From contig OZ020254.1 in NCBI GenBank assembly GCA_963971285.1, positions 2,418,001 through 2,482,000 on the forward strand: a DNA stretch of 64,000 nt, read 5' to 3'. The notes under the pieces were generated by a model. That model ran no database searches. It had not been told where the DNA came from and saw only the letters and a list, made by a program, of their open reading frames with translations. This DNA is from Astropecten irregularis (Eukaryota; Echinodermata; Asteroidea; Paxillosida; Astropectinidae). A program made the translations under genes and the position numbers. This document shows positions 32,201 through 39,886 of the stretch, in pieces (positions within the stretch are counted from its first letter, which is position 1; each line of letters opens with the position of its first letter).

Positions 32201-33783
32201 TCATTATCATTTTCTTTTTGAAGAATTTGTCAATCTTATATATGAATATTTAATCATATCTTAAATCCACCAAAATCAAAATCTGACCGTTGTTAGAATT
32301 TGAAAGACTTGGGATTGTAGGGTGCAGGCATTTATATGGGGACTCGTTGGCCAAACTTGGCCTTGCATTGAAGAATATTCAGAAGGGGTTACAGTGCAGT
32401 GTTGGATTATGAAGAATTCGGAATGGTTGTGTGAAATAAAAAAAAGAGTAGATGACACGACAAGTATAAAATCATGCAAAAGTGTTCAGATTGCTGATAG
32501 CACGTGAAGGCTCCGTCTTTTAAAATGTATTTGGCCTGAGGTTTGGGTTCGTGGATTCTGACTGACATATTAACGAGAATAATCAACAATTTGGGACACC
32601 ACCAACAAAGGGCTGGATAGCTCAGTTGGTAGAGCACTGGTTCTGTATTCTATCTGGAGGTTGAAGGTTCGAATCCCGCTCTACTTGGCTTTTCTTTGTT
32701 CACCTTTTAATGACTCAGAAAGAGAGTTTTAGAGTGTTAAAACAAGTGGAAAGTTGACAAAGTCTTTGTTTCATTGCATCCATTGCTCAGTGTTTGCCAA
32801 TTCGGAACCCGTACCAGGCTTCCGTGAGGGCGCTCTCCAGATGACCTTTGTGCAGCTACGACAGCTGCTGGACCTCTTCATGGTATGGGACTGGTCCACG
32901 TATCTGGCCGACTATAACCAGCCCACCAGCAAGTACAGCCGTGTCGACCCGCACACGGCCATCGCCATACTAGAGAAGTGAGTTGGGCTTTGAATACTCC
33001 TCACATAGGAAAACAGGGCAATGACTACACTTAGAATAAACAGCTGAATAACGTTTTTTTTTTCAGGGTTAAGTTGATTTGATGTTTTCTGGCAGATTTC
33101 ATTTCTTAAAGGTATAATACATGATTGGTCAACATGGTAAAGGTCAACAGACCGGCACTAGCACTTTGTCTGATGCAACATGTACATGAAATGATAAACC
33201 TGTGAACATTTGAGCTCAATCGGACATCTGAGTCACAAGAAAATAGCGAATAACTTGGCTAAATTTTTCTTACAAAACATAAAGAATGGTTTCGATCTTA
33301 CACAAGATAAAAACTGTTTTTGGTCATTGTTTTACTAATTTCTGGATGAATACACCATTTTAGGTGTCTTAACGGTATGTTTGTACGAGCATCATCTTCA
33401 TACCCTGAAAGTTATACATAAATCTGTGAACATTTCTGTTTGGGTATGTTACCAATCCTGTACTGTAACTTTAAAAAGGGAACAGCTAAAAATTTCTCTT
33501 GGACCATAGAAACTAAGCTTACAAAGACAAAAGGATTTCCCTTAAATTACCAGCTATCATGATCTCCTGAACTATTCGTTTGAACTCTGAGTCGTTCCGC
33601 TGAAAACCTTCAACACTTAACAGATTTCGTATTCCGTCACTTTGCAGGATGCGCGACTCAGAAAAGAAGAGGAGCAACCTGTTCACCAACTTCAAGAAGA
33701 ACGACCGGGACCGCAAGAAGCTCATGGACATGGTCCTGAAGCAGCTGAGGGCTCTAGTCAGCAACGGACCGCCCAGAGGCTAA
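14143..33783 (+). CDS. EXOC6: Exocyst complex component 6 (Sec15), complete gene, 18 coding exons
   Basis: The exons listed separately all have GT-AG borders and join without a frame break into 2403 coding bases (800 residues), against about 804 for human EXOC6. EXOC6/Sec15 is a subunit of the exocyst, which tethers secretory vesicles at the plasma membrane and binds Rab11 or Sec4-type Rabs through its C-terminal domain. Recognisable blocks in order include KMCNFHYQGFVDSI (about residue 66), LQLCLP, SMSDLKDFLESIRKHSD, DFSPVYRCLHIYSVLG, FFVVEDHIL, RKSTNILLMRTLS, SGYIMDIIRFL, GKVAQTACLSACKHLSQ and LLDLFMVWDWSTYLADY. The last two lie in the Rab-binding helical C-terminus. The start ATG at 14143 is in the only exon that supplies the N-terminal HERLVSIIEESDS block. 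No stop or missing exon was found, so the gene looks intact. Confidence 0.97.
17343..17617. mobile_element. MITE, AAAGGTAGTATCATACTT family, copy A
   Basis: The terminal repeat TTTAAAGGTAGTATCATAC is mirrored by GTATGATACTACCTTTAA. The interior has GTGAAAACCGGCCACAGTAT and the palindrome GATCTTTTAAAAGATC. Related copies are at 33104, 50490, 54226 and 61418. It lies in EXOC6 intron 1 and is non-coding. Confidence 0.9.
17846..18004. mobile_element. Palindromic MITE, GGGCCAATTTCACAAAGC family, copy 1
   Basis: GGGCCAATTTCACAAAGCTC on the left is mirrored by GTGCTTTGTGAAATCCAGCCC on the right. The interior has AATACAAATCACTATGGTGATGA. The related copy at 35392-35703 carries an insertion. It lies in EXOC6 intron 1. 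Confidence 0.8.
18500..18675 (+). repeat. Dispersed 175-bp repeat, plus-strand copy
   Basis: Shared words with the reverse complement of 36690-36865 include CCGGCTTTGCT, GCCCCGC, TTAGCAA, GAGTTTGAC, GCACAGTTTGA and TTGACAGGC(T/C)GGAAGG(G/T). No terminal inverted repeat is obvious. It may be a SINE or a duplicated conserved non-coding block and ends just before EXOC6 exon 2. Confidence 0.65.
18706..18871 (+). CDS. EXOC6: EXOC6 coding exon 2
   Basis: Residues 38-93. Encodes AIQDGNDHDRF and then HDRDIEKMCNFHYQGFVDS, one of the best conserved N-terminal blocks of Sec15. Acceptor CATCAG|AGC, donor CAAG|GTAAG, ends in phase 0. A dispersed repeat (about 18500-18675) ends 30 bp before its acceptor. 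Confidence 0.95.
19329..19505 (+). repeat. Dispersed repeat, ATGGCGGATGGTATGT family, copy 1
   Basis: ACACGAATCTGACTT, GAGCGTAAATTCTT, CAAAAGGCGGG, GGGGACACC(G/A)CAGTAATGGCGG and ATCGGTCTAT are shared in the same order with 38568-38745. It lies in EXOC6 intron 2. Confidence 0.7.
19604..19742 (+). CDS. EXOC6: EXOC6 coding exon 3
   Basis: Residues 94-140, helical and charged, ending VEHLQLCLP as in human VEKLQLCLP. Acceptor CTAG|GAGG, donor CCAG|GTGAG, leaving one base. Confidence 0.95.
21940..22080. repeat. Dispersed repeat with CAGCCAAAATAATGACCT word
   Basis: The block AAACTGCT..TCAGCCAAAATAATGACCT, AAAATGTTTGGAGTTATGAGGGCCTGA and a GGATC..GATC segment recurs in diverged form at 1970-2130, 27645-27720 and 51050-51170. 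It is non-coding and looks like a SINE or MITE fragment. Confidence 0.55.
22545..23335. repeat. Diverged tandem duplication in EXOC6 intron 3 with inserted MITE-like element
   Basis: The phrase GATGCA(G)..GG..AGGGATAGGTCATGA and GGCAGCATTGTGTACAGGG(C/A)GGACA occurs near 22550-22625 and again near 22752-22812, and GATGCAGTGGGAAGAAGGGAC near 23295 is a third diverged start. Between them, about 22885-23226 begins AAAGGCAGCCTATG and ends CTATGCTCCCTTT, a possible inserted element. Confidence 0.5.
24761..24806 (+). CDS. EXOC6: EXOC6 coding exon 4
   Basis: A 46-base microexon (residues 140-155) encoding LQMYCKLNEQMENK, matching human LEMYSKLKEQMSAK. Acceptor CTGCAG|TTC, donor AGAG|GTAAG. It follows a 5-kb intron, the largest in the gene. 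Confidence 0.95.
25182..25386 (+). CDS. EXOC6: EXOC6 coding exon 5
   Basis: Residues 155-223: YYTALKTLEQLEH, YRFCENM, then MSDLKDFLESIRKHSD, the longest near-identical stretch to vertebrate EXOC6. Acceptor CTTAG|AT, donor AGCAG|GTACT, phase 0. Confidence 0.97.
25751..25885 (+). CDS. EXOC6: EXOC6 coding exon 6
   Basis: Residues 224-268, a hydrophilic linker with little conservation (VQKRSNMESS to DDYIEEDE) that corresponds to the variable acidic linker before DFSPVYR. Acceptor TTAAG|GTT is weak; donor GATGAG|GTCAG. Phase 0 at both ends, so skipping would keep frame. Confidence 0.85.
25975..26135 (-). mobile_element. tRNA-derived SINE (second family), 5' part, copy 1
   Basis: ACTGGGTGAAGAGAAGCAATATGTGACA, CTTGTCCAAGGATGCAAGCACC and TGGATTCGAACCCACAATCTGTA match the longer copy at 28133-28515 in the same orientation. 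GGATTCGAACCC is a minus-strand B box. It lies in EXOC6 intron 6. Confidence 0.7.
26155..26412. mobile_element. tRNA-derived SINE (main family): minus fragment next to plus-strand copy
   Basis: 26155-26225 is a minus-strand tail and head (ATCAAATAACCACAAGGGAAACT, then GGAGCGGGATTCGAACCAG). About 26230-26412 is a plus-strand copy with GGCTGGATGGCTCAGTTGG as A box, GCTGGTTCGAATCACGCTCC as B box and TTTTTCTTTGTTCAATTTTCAATGA. It ends about 125 bp before EXOC6 exon 7. Confidence 0.8.
26538..26690 (+). CDS. EXOC6: EXOC6 coding exon 7
   Basis: Residues 269-319 with VDFSPVYRCLHIYSVLG and FESYYRKQR. Acceptor GACAG|GAG, donor ATATG|GTAGG. A palindromic MITE starts 7 bp after the donor. Confidence 0.97.
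26697..26938. mobile_element. Palindromic MITE abutting the exon 7 donor
   Basis: AGGGACCAATTTCATAAAAC at the left is mirrored by GTTTTATGAAATTGGCCCCT at the right, with CTGTTAAGCACAAAAATTTG and CAAATTTTTGTGCTTAACAG further in: a terminal repeat of about 45 bp. The element begins 7 bp after the donor of EXOC6 exon 7. Confidence 0.9.
27206..27252 (+). CDS. EXOC6: EXOC6 coding exon 8
   Basis: A 47-base microexon (residues 320-335) encoding YENLKHYQKYFYQILG, comparable to human DGYRRYFTQIVG. Acceptor TGCAG|TATG, donor TTAGG|GTAAG. Confidence 0.92.
27461..27581 (+). CDS. EXOC6: EXOC6 coding exon 9
   Basis: Residues 335-375 with FFVVEDHIL and LWNTALSKI. Acceptor TTCAG|GTTC, donor CTCG|GTGAG, phase 0. 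Confidence 0.96.
28054..28125 (+). CDS. EXOC6: EXOC6 coding exon 10
   Basis: A 72-base exon (residues 376-399): AYCTDATLLLQIKDQIVLFT, matching human SYCTDPDLVLELKNLTVIF. Acceptor TTAG|GCC, donor AAAT|GTGAG. Confidence 0.95.
28133..28515 (-). mobile_element. tRNA-derived SINE with LINE-like tail (second family), full-length copy
   Basis: Read on the minus strand it begins near 28515 with GTGGCCGAGTGGCCTGGCGT, a Ser/Leu-type tRNA A box, followed by GGGTACGAATCCAGCC as B box. It runs through a 250-bp body and ends in GTAAAGCGCATAGAGAATC and an (ATT)n tail at 28133. CR1/L2-type LINEs end in such short simple repeats, so this SINE probably uses such a partner. Confidence 0.8.
28812..28965. mobile_element. 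Head-to-head tRNA-derived SINE fragments
   Basis: GAAAAGTGAACAAAGAAATC, TACTGGAGCGGGATTCGAACC on the left is followed by GAATCCCGCTCCAGTAAATTT and the SINE tail GGTTATTTGATGAA on the right. This folds into a hairpin and repeats the arrangement at 6380-6560. It ends about 45 bp before EXOC6 exon 11. Confidence 0.8.
29011..29108 (+). CDS. EXOC6: EXOC6 coding exon 11
   Basis: Residues 400-432: YGFNSTPIVELLLDLKDQYNE, as in human YGFPVNRLFDLLFEIRDQYNE. Acceptor GGCAG|AGT, donor TTTAG|GTAGG. A SINE pair ends about 45 bp before the acceptor. Confidence 0.95.
29764..29869 (+). CDS. EXOC6: EXOC6 coding exon 12
   Basis: Residues 432-467: EIFDNDNYTAIIVETPQEY then IPFSSTEVEK, aligned with human DIFEEDNY and FPFQDPDLEK. 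Acceptor TGTAG|CGAG, donor AAAAG|GTACA. Confidence 0.93.
29959..30192. mobile_element. GC-rich palindromic MITE with AAGGCCTTTTCCC ends
   Basis: AAGGCCTTTTCCCTCTCGA on the left is mirrored by CTAGTGGGAAAAGGCCT on the right. Between them are GC-rich inverted words (GGGGTGGCCCCGGGGTGA; CACCCGCGAGCCACCCCCGAGA), in clear contrast to the AT-rich intron. It lies in EXOC6 intron 12. Confidence 0.75.
30322..30543 (+). CDS. EXOC6: EXOC6 coding exon 13
   Basis: Residues 468-541: AYPKRLPFSEFVPKVY, IKEFIYACHKFS and MIRKSTNILLMRTLSGCL. GC-rich codon use contrasts with the AT-rich introns. Acceptor CCAG|CAAG after a CT tract, donor GAG|GTGGG. Confidence 0.97.
31109..31188 (+). CDS. EXOC6: EXOC6 coding exon 14
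   Basis: Residues 542-568: LVQVTVNTMHLENACKYLEDF, matching human LVQIIINTTHLEQACKYLEDF. Acceptor CTCAG|CTT, donor CAGG|GTGAG. Confidence 0.97.
31376..31610 (+). CDS. EXOC6: EXOC6 coding exon 15
   Basis: Residues 568-646: FRDARSEAEQEIYKRL, ASYDWTLDEP and ASGYIMDIIRFL, in the region leading into the C-terminal Rab-binding helical domain. Acceptor TTGCAG|GAC, donor ACCG|GTGAG. Confidence 0.97.
31751..31788. repeat. Short interstitial CCCTAA (telomere-like) tract
   Basis: CCCTGACCCTAACCCC followed by TTAACCCTAACCCTAACCCT. A smaller run (GACCCTAACCCTAACCCT) is at about 30571-30588, and degenerate ACCCTAAC words occur around 30890-30980. TTAGGG is the usual metazoan telomere repeat; here it is intronic. 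Confidence 0.8.
31810..31988 (+). mobile_element. tRNA-derived SINE (main family) in EXOC6 intron 15
   Basis: Leader TTCATGGCTTCTGACTGCCAAA, then GGGACACCACCAACATAGGG, the tRNA-like GGCTGGATAGCTCAGTTGGT, B box AGTTTGAATCCCGCCC and tail TTTTTCTTACTTCACTTTTC. It ends about 40 bp before exon 16. Confidence 0.85.
32027..32168 (+). CDS. EXOC6: EXOC6 coding exon 16
   Basis: Residues 647-694: GKVAQTACLSACKHLSQAL and MGAIQQFSFDIIQCE, nearly identical to vertebrates. Acceptor CTCAG|GGT, donor GAAC|GTGAG. A SINE ends about 40 bp before the acceptor. Confidence 0.97.
32530..32722 (+). mobile_element. tRNA-derived SINE (main family) in EXOC6 intron 16
   Basis: GGGACACCACCAACAAAGGG, A box GGCTGGATAGCTCAGTTGGT, B box GAAGGTTCGAATCCCGC, tail TTTTCTTTGTTCACCTTTTA. 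Same orientation as the gene and ends about 70 bp before exon 17. The acceptor-stem halves do not pair as in a functional tRNA. Confidence 0.85.
32791..32977 (+). CDS. EXOC6: EXOC6 coding exon 17
   Basis: Residues 694-756: LFANSEPVPGF, QLRQLLDLFMVWDWSTYLAD and HTAIAILEK, the C-terminal signature of Sec15. Acceptor GCTCAG|TGT, donor GAGAA|GTGAG. A SINE ends about 70 bp before the acceptor. Confidence 0.97.
33104..33475. mobile_element. MITE, AAAGGTAGTATCATACTT family, diverged copy B
   Basis: The left end TTAAAGGTATAATACATG and right end TACTGTAACTTTAAA are degraded. The interior keeps TTTTTGGTCATTGTTTTACTA, GGATGAATACACCATTT and ATCATCTTCATACCCTG in family order. It lies in EXOC6 intron 17. 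Confidence 0.7.
33648..33783 (+). CDS. EXOC6: EXOC6 coding exon 18 (terminal)
   Basis: Residues 756-800: basic tail KKRSNLFTNFKKNDRDRKK and VLKQLRALVSN, then TAA at 33781. It parallels human FRKNDRDKQKLIETVVKQLRSLVNG. Acceptor TGCAG|GATG. Confidence 0.97.
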
Positions 33784-34655
33784 GAGGTTAGGAAGGGGGA
33801 AAAGGGGATAAGGTCAAATATACCAACCGCTTTGCCCTCCTTGCACATTGTGGGCGTCCAACTTTTGAACCAGAAGATATAAGTTTGAATCTTGCCAGTC
33901 AAAATGAAAATTGTACTGTAAAATGTCTTGATGCGAGGACTTTAAATTCTGTTCTGTTTGGAGAGACTGTGAGGTTTGATTGTATGTTATAGTCGTGGAC
34001 TTCTCTGTGCCTCAGACTCGGAGTGATTGCGTATTAACGGGATTGCTCTGTTCGCGTCAACTGTGCTTGTGCTGAAAGTGGGCAGTCTTTGTGACCACAG
34101 CTTCGTCGAGGATAAGGAGAATGGAAAAAATTGCTTCAGAATTGTAGCATCGTAAATCTTCAAACGTGAGGAATGCATCTGTTCCAACTGTAAAGGGATG
34201 GGTGGGGATCAGATTTGAGACACACATGTCTCGCACTTCTGTTTTTTGCCTTGGAGCCGTAGCATTCTAACTGTAACTGGATAGTGTGCGTCAAAAGTAC
34301 TCGCGCAAGAAGCGATCAGTTCACGAGATGAAATCTGCACAAGGGATAACGAGAACAGAGGATTTGCTTCGAAATACGAGTGAAAACCGGATTCAAGGAT
34401 TTCGTCTCTTCTCTATCATGTCTATCGGGATATAAGTTACTGCTGTCATGCGCTTCTTGTTTTGCCTTGAAATGGTTGCGTTTGATCGACACTTTGTATC
34501 GTCTTAACTAGTGGCTCAAGTGTTACAGTTCCTTCGAGTCCACATCAGGAAAAACTCAAGACGCAAAGACTCAAATTGCTCCCAAAAATTGCTCCACTGT
34601 GTTTCTCTTCTGTGCTAAACCTGACACCACGGACACAACACTTAAGGATAATAAA
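33784..34655 (+). other. EXOC6: Probable EXOC6 3' UTR with AATAAA signal
   Basis: No coding signal follows the stop at 33781. The first good AATAAA on the plus strand is at 34650-34655, in GGATAATAAAAAAAAC, giving a 3' UTR of about 0.9 kb if used. Later signals exist further right, so the true end is uncertain. Confidence 0.45.
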
Positions 34656-35391
34656 AAAAACACTGAAAAGTTACGAGGACGTTGAAAGGTTCTATCAGGA
34701 TGGCTGAGTTGCTTCAACGATTACGGAGATCATTTTAATACCCACTTGGAAGTGTATAACGTAACAGAAATCGGCAATTAACCTAGAGGATTCAACCTCA
34801 TGTGAATGGCTATTTGCTGGCCATTTTGGTAAAGTCTACCAGCTTATGGTATCAAAGTGGAGTTGTGCCAGGTGTGCAGGCAGCTATATCATCTTAAATT
34901 CTGACGTAATTATCTCAAAACCCTGTAGATCGGCACAGTGAATCCTCCTAGTGATCCTTGTGCACAGAGAACATGTGTTCCTCCCCAGTGCCACACACTG
35001 GATGCCATGTTCCAGGCTAGGTCTAAAACCCATGTATACAGTCCTGTACATCGGCGCATCAATTTGACTGGACACTGCAACTGGACATTCATCATGACTA
35101 GACTGATCATGTCAGAACACCGTCACATAGTGGGTGCTTAAACAGATTGGTCCTTTACCAACGGATCTCAGAGAGAGAGAGAGACTCGAAGGTCCACGTA
35201 GAATCCCAGGGCCTACTTCTCACATAGCATGGTCTGTGCATTGCCACACGCTTGGTTGCCAAGCCACAAGGCTGCAGTGCGCTTATCCTGTCCCAAGACT
35301 TCAAAGACCGACTACCGGATGATGCTTCTCTCAGTGAGCGTCGTCAACTCCTAAATATTACCCATGATGTAATAGCGGTAACACAAACATG

Positions 35392-35703
35392 AGGCCGATT
35401 CCACAAAACACTAAGACTGAGCTTGATGTGTAAGCTCAATCCTAATTGCTAACCAAAGTGTTATGTCACAGGCCTTGAATTTGGTTCTGGCCACTTTTCC
35501 AATTGCAAGGGGCACTTCCATTGGAAAATCATAATGTCTATGGAAACATTTGAAAGGGCACCAAGGCCAAGAACCAGGGCACAAAGGCCATGGCATCTGT
35601 GACCTCCGTTAAATTCAAGGCTTGACTTCATAATACAAATCACTATGGTGATACTGACAACTCATCTTAAGATTAAACTTAGTGTTTGGTTAAATCTAGC
35701 CCC
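35392..35703. mobile_element. Palindromic MITE, ATTTCACAAAGC family copy 2, with a nested insertion
   Basis: The ends are GATTCCACAAAACACTAAGA and ATCTTAAGAT..TAGTGTTTGGTTAAATC, and AATACAAATCACTATGGTGA is shared with 17846-18004. Relative to that copy, about 155 bp (35471-35625) is inserted, with its own inverted ends GGCCTTGAATTT and AAATTCAAGGCTTG. Confidence 0.75.
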
Positions 35704-36689
35704 GGATTCAGAACTCCGTTTAAGAACAACGAAAAGAAAAAGTGAACTTTTAAAAAGAACATTTTATAGGTATATATTATATATATATATAGTTTTGCAC
35801 TAGTTGTTAAAAGACACAATACTCTGACCTGATTTCTTCCCTAAAGCATAATTATTTTATATGATTTCCAAAAAAAAAAAATCTCTTTTGGGGTTTTATT
35901 GCATGTACAGAAATGCATGCTTTGCCGTATGCATGAGTTTTTGTTGAAGATTAAATCTCACAGACAATAGAAACTTAGTAAAAATGAAAAAATCAAGACA
36001 CAAAATTATTATAGCAAGTAATGCTTCTGATACATGTTGGTGGAAGATATATCATTCGAACAATTTTTCCAAATTAAATGCCCCAATTATGGCCCCTGTC
36101 ACTTGTTTTTAGACAATTTTTATCATTGATCAATCTCATCCATGGTCTACATGCAACACTCAAATGACTATATCGACAATGTATAACGTAGACTTGAAGT
36201 CATTTTCAGATTTTTATGGCATAGGCAAGTTGCATCGCTGATTGTCGCATAGTGTTGAATTGTGAAAGGTTGACAATGAATCATAGTCAAAATGCCCAGG
36301 AGGCTAGGGGTGACACATTTAAAGTCCATTATAGAAAAGGCCGTTTTCAAAAATAGTATGAAATCTTTTAATATGAAACATGTATAAGTGGTACATATAT
36401 ATGGCCCATTCAACAAAAAATGCAAACAATAACCAACAGCAACACATACAAGATAATTCCAAATCATAGATGTGCAGTTCTCTTTATTGTACAGAAAAAC
36501 AAACAAACAATAACCAAATAGTGGAATGTTATCTGTATATAAACACATGAAATGTATTATTTTGTTTATACAAAAAGCACCAATATTCACTCAGTATAGG
36601 CACGGTGGGAATGTTGAGAATGTCACATCAAAAAAGTTGATGTCATTCTTTTTGATGGGAGTATTTTCCAGGGGGAGTAACAGAACTGT

Positions 36690-36865
36690 TTGGAAGGCCT
36701 GGACACAATCACAAGTACAGAATGGAACCCTTCCGGCCTGTCAATCAAACTGTGCGGTTGTTGTCCATTACCTCTGTCAAACTCGGTCACATGGGTGTAT
36801 GTAAAGCACGTGTCGTTGCTAATGTGAGCGGGGCCTAAGAGCAAAGCCGGAATGGTGACCCAGAC
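36690..36865 (-). repeat. Dispersed 175-bp repeat, minus-strand copy
   Basis: The reverse complement matches 18500-18675: CCGGCTTTGCTCTTAGGCCCCGC, GAGTTTGACAGAGGTAATGGA and GCACAGTTTGATTGACAGGCC. See the paired copy. Confidence 0.65.
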
Positions 36866-37834
36866 CACTTGGTTTTGAAAAAAAAAACTGCAGAAGGGGT
36901 GTTGATGGGGGTGACACAAACATCCCTGTGCCAAAGGTTGTCCGAAACAACTTGAACCATATTATTTCTTTCAGTGCCTTACACTCTTCTTTTAACACCT
37001 CAGTAATTATTTAAAGTAGCAGCCGATGTGCTTCTAGAAGTACGCTTCCATAAATAGCAGACAGTTTTTGTGTTTTTTTTCTAGACAAACGTGCCACATG
37101 CCATCAGCTTCATATTCATCTTATACAACTAGTTAGAGACAAAATGAAGTAGCACATTATTCCACTAAAGTATGCATAAGCCTTAAGATTTTACACTTCT
37201 TGACTTTTATGATGAATCCAACATAATTACTGACAATGTAAATCCACAACACCCCTGGCTGTTGCATCGTGGAAATTATACCAAAAACCCCTGAAAATAC
37301 AACTTAAATGTGTGCTTAGAAAAAATATAAAACTAAAGTTCACACTGCAGAAAGTGTGAAGGGTTGTTCATCAAGTTATAAAGCTCCACAACTTCATAAA
37401 TAAAACCAAAAATGGAAAGACATCAGATTTTGTGTGTAAAGTGCAAGTAGACCTGTATAAAGAAGAAATTATCATCACAACCAAATGGGTCCAGTATTTG
37501 TTTGTAGCCTTATTCTATTTCCACAGGTTTAAAATATCCCCCACTTTCACAATTGCTAGCTCTGACAAAATAAGGACAAATTATTCCATAAAGTCAAACT
37601 CCTTCCTTTTATAGCCGAACTGGGTTAAGCCTCCAAACATATGGTTCCTTGACCCTGCATTTCGTCCTCATCTGTGAGAAAAGTTATCCCGAGTATTAAA
37701 TCAAAAATTGGCAAAATGTATCAACAAGAAATTTGCAACTGTTTCTTTTATTAATTAAACATGCATATGATCATAAACAAGGCATTCAAAGATATGACCT
37801 TTGTGATATTTTTTATACTGCAAACCAGTGTGAT

Positions 37835-38045
37835 TATCGTACAATCATTGGTTTCATCAAATAACCACAAGGGAAACTGACTGGATTAATATAAGTAATT
37901 GAAAAGTGAACGAAGAAAATATGACTGGAGCAGGATTCGAACCTGCAATCCCTGGTCCACCATATCGATGCTCTACCAATTGAGCTATCCAGCCCTATGT
38001 TGGCAGTGTCCCAATCTGTCAATCATCTTTGATTGTTTACCAGTC
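37835..38045 (-). mobile_element. tRNA-derived SINE (main family), well preserved
   Basis: On the minus strand: GGCTGGATAGCTCAATTGGT, then CAGGTTCGAATCCTGCTCC, TCTTCGTTCACTTTTCAATTAC and the tail CAGTTTCCCTTGTGGTTATTTGATGA. This copy shows the whole family: tRNA-like head, short body and TTATTTGATGA tail. Confidence 0.85.
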
Positions 38046-38567
38046 AGAAGCCAATCACCCTGATCACGAGTTTTATCGGCATGACATCAAAACCATTCCC
38101 CATTGGGGAGCCATCTTAATTTTGACACACTTTTTCTTCTTTCTAAAGATGAACAAAACCACAGGATTTGTAAAAATGTTTTCACAACCCAAATCCAACT
38201 TGTTTGGGGAAAAAATAAGCAACATACAAACTCTAGAATAAGATTCGATCATCTGTAAATGCAACTGCTTTTGTAACAACTTATACGAAAAAACAAAATC
38301 ATATCAAATTTGACGACTTTCAACTAAACTGAACTCTTCTCAGCTAGCAAAATAAAACCACGAACATCATTAACTTTGCTTATAACTGTAAAAAATAAAG
38401 TGAACAAATTGCATATTTAAGTATGATGTACTCATCCGACTGTATATATTATGAATAAATAAAACAAAAGACAAATATTGTTAATTTAAACTATGGCACT
38501 TCTTTGGCAGATTTTTTATGTGTGAAATAACTATTAAAATGTGAGGTAATGAAAGAATACGGTATAC

Positions 38568-38745
38568 ACGAATCTAACTTGCGATTTATGTAACTGGCCC
38601 TGCGTCAGGGGACGTACACCCTGTAGTAAAGAGTGTGGCAGAGCGTAAATTCTTAAGTTTTGTTGCCAGACAAAAGGCGGGCGGGGACACCACAGTAATG
38701 GCGGATGGTATGTAGTGCAGTTGGATCGGTCTATAGGCCTACTGT
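38568..38745 (+). repeat. Dispersed repeat, ATGGCGGATGGTATGT family, copy 2
   Basis: Same order of words as 19329-19505: ACACGAATCTAACTT, GGGGACGTACACCCTG, GAGCGTAAATTCTT, GACAAAAGGCGGGCGGGGAC and ATGGCGGATGGTATGTAG. Confidence 0.7.
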
Positions 38746-39356
38746 TCACTTTTTGCTGGCGATTTGTGATATCTTTAGGAAACAGTTAAGATTTTTTAAC
38801 TTGAAGTTTGAACGGGGTGTCAGGTAATAGTGAAGTGGTTCTTTCCGCTCTTCTTCCATCTCGAGGGTCCCTGGTTCGAATCCCAAAGGAAGCTTTATAC
38901 GGATTAGGTCTGTTAATAGTTCCTAGACCTGATTCTGTGGGTCATTCTCATTTGTCCTGACATTTCACTATCTCCTCTCCACTGGTCATTGGCTTGCATC
39001 GTGATCAAATTCTCTTCTCTGAGAATCGTTGGTCCTATGTTATGGAATGATTATGTGCGCGTACAGGAATGTTGCACTGTAAATTTACATTATGTTAACT
39101 GCACAAGGTCATCATTGGGCTCCTTATTGGCCGTCTTTACGTTAAAATCATGGAGGAAAGCGCTCCACGGTTTGATTGAAAAAGATATCAGAAAATAATC
39201 GATATACCTCTCTGAATTCAACAAATTACACTTCAATTTCAGTTTGGAAATAAAATGAAGTGCATAAGAGGAAAAAGAAAAAAAAGGACTTGAGGAGTTT
39301 GTTAAAAGTTTTTTTGAGAACAAAGAAACTTTGGACAGGTAAACATAATTGGAAAG

Positions 39357-39772
39357 CAGGGGCGGATCCAGGGTGGGTGGGGGGGGGGCCTCTGGGTGTA
39401 GCGGGCTTTATACCCCCTTTTCTTTTCATCAAAAAATTAAAACAAAAACCAAAAACAAAACAGGGAGAGAGACTCAAAAAGAGAAGAAAAAAAAAGGGGA
39501 GACAAAATTACATATAATTGGGCAGTTTAAGTCAAACCGTAAGCCGTAACCTGCTAGCTTTGATCGCCCCGAAATGTATCCACTGCAGTGGGTTTGCCAA
39601 TTTCTTGGGGCCTGTTTGTTTAAGGCAAAGGATCCCCTACTTAGGAATCCACGTCCTATGCAGGGTACGCTAAAATGGGATCCGGATCTGCAGAATCTGT
39701 GATCCTTTGCATTAAACAGGCCCAAGGTAACCCCCCCCCCCCCCCCCCCAGAAAATCCTGGATCCACTCCTG
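39357..39772. mobile_element. DNA transposon remnant, CAGGGGCGGATCCAGG ends, with a nested MITE
   Basis: The left terminus CAGGGGCGGATCCAGG is followed by a G run. The right terminus, after an 18-20 C run, is CCTGGATCCACTCCTG, the inverted repeat with two mismatches. Flanks GGAAAG and GGAAGA are similar but not a clean duplication. No transposase is visible. The 120-bp GGGCCTGTTTG MITE (39608-39723) lies inside. Confidence 0.75.
39608..39723. mobile_element. Short palindromic MITE, GGGCCTGTTTGTTTAA family, copy 2
   Basis: Ends GGGCCTGTTTGTTTAAGGCA and TGCATTAAACAGGCCC; the interior ATGGGATCCGGATC and GCAGGGTACGCTAAAA match copy 1 at 5841. It is nested in the CAGGGGCGGATCC element, so it inserted later. 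Confidence 0.85.
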
Positions 39773-39886
39773 GGAAGAACTTGGACTTAAGAAAATCTTG
39801 ATGTGACTGCAAGTAAAGTCTACTTGTATAAGGACCAATACAATTGGCAACACTTTTAAAGTTAAGTTTTTAAGTTGTTCCTTCTT

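Noticed and set aside
37925-38000. Apparent tRNA gene in SINE head
   Set aside because: The acceptor halves do not form a full 7-bp stem, and the same unit recurs with a SINE body and tail.
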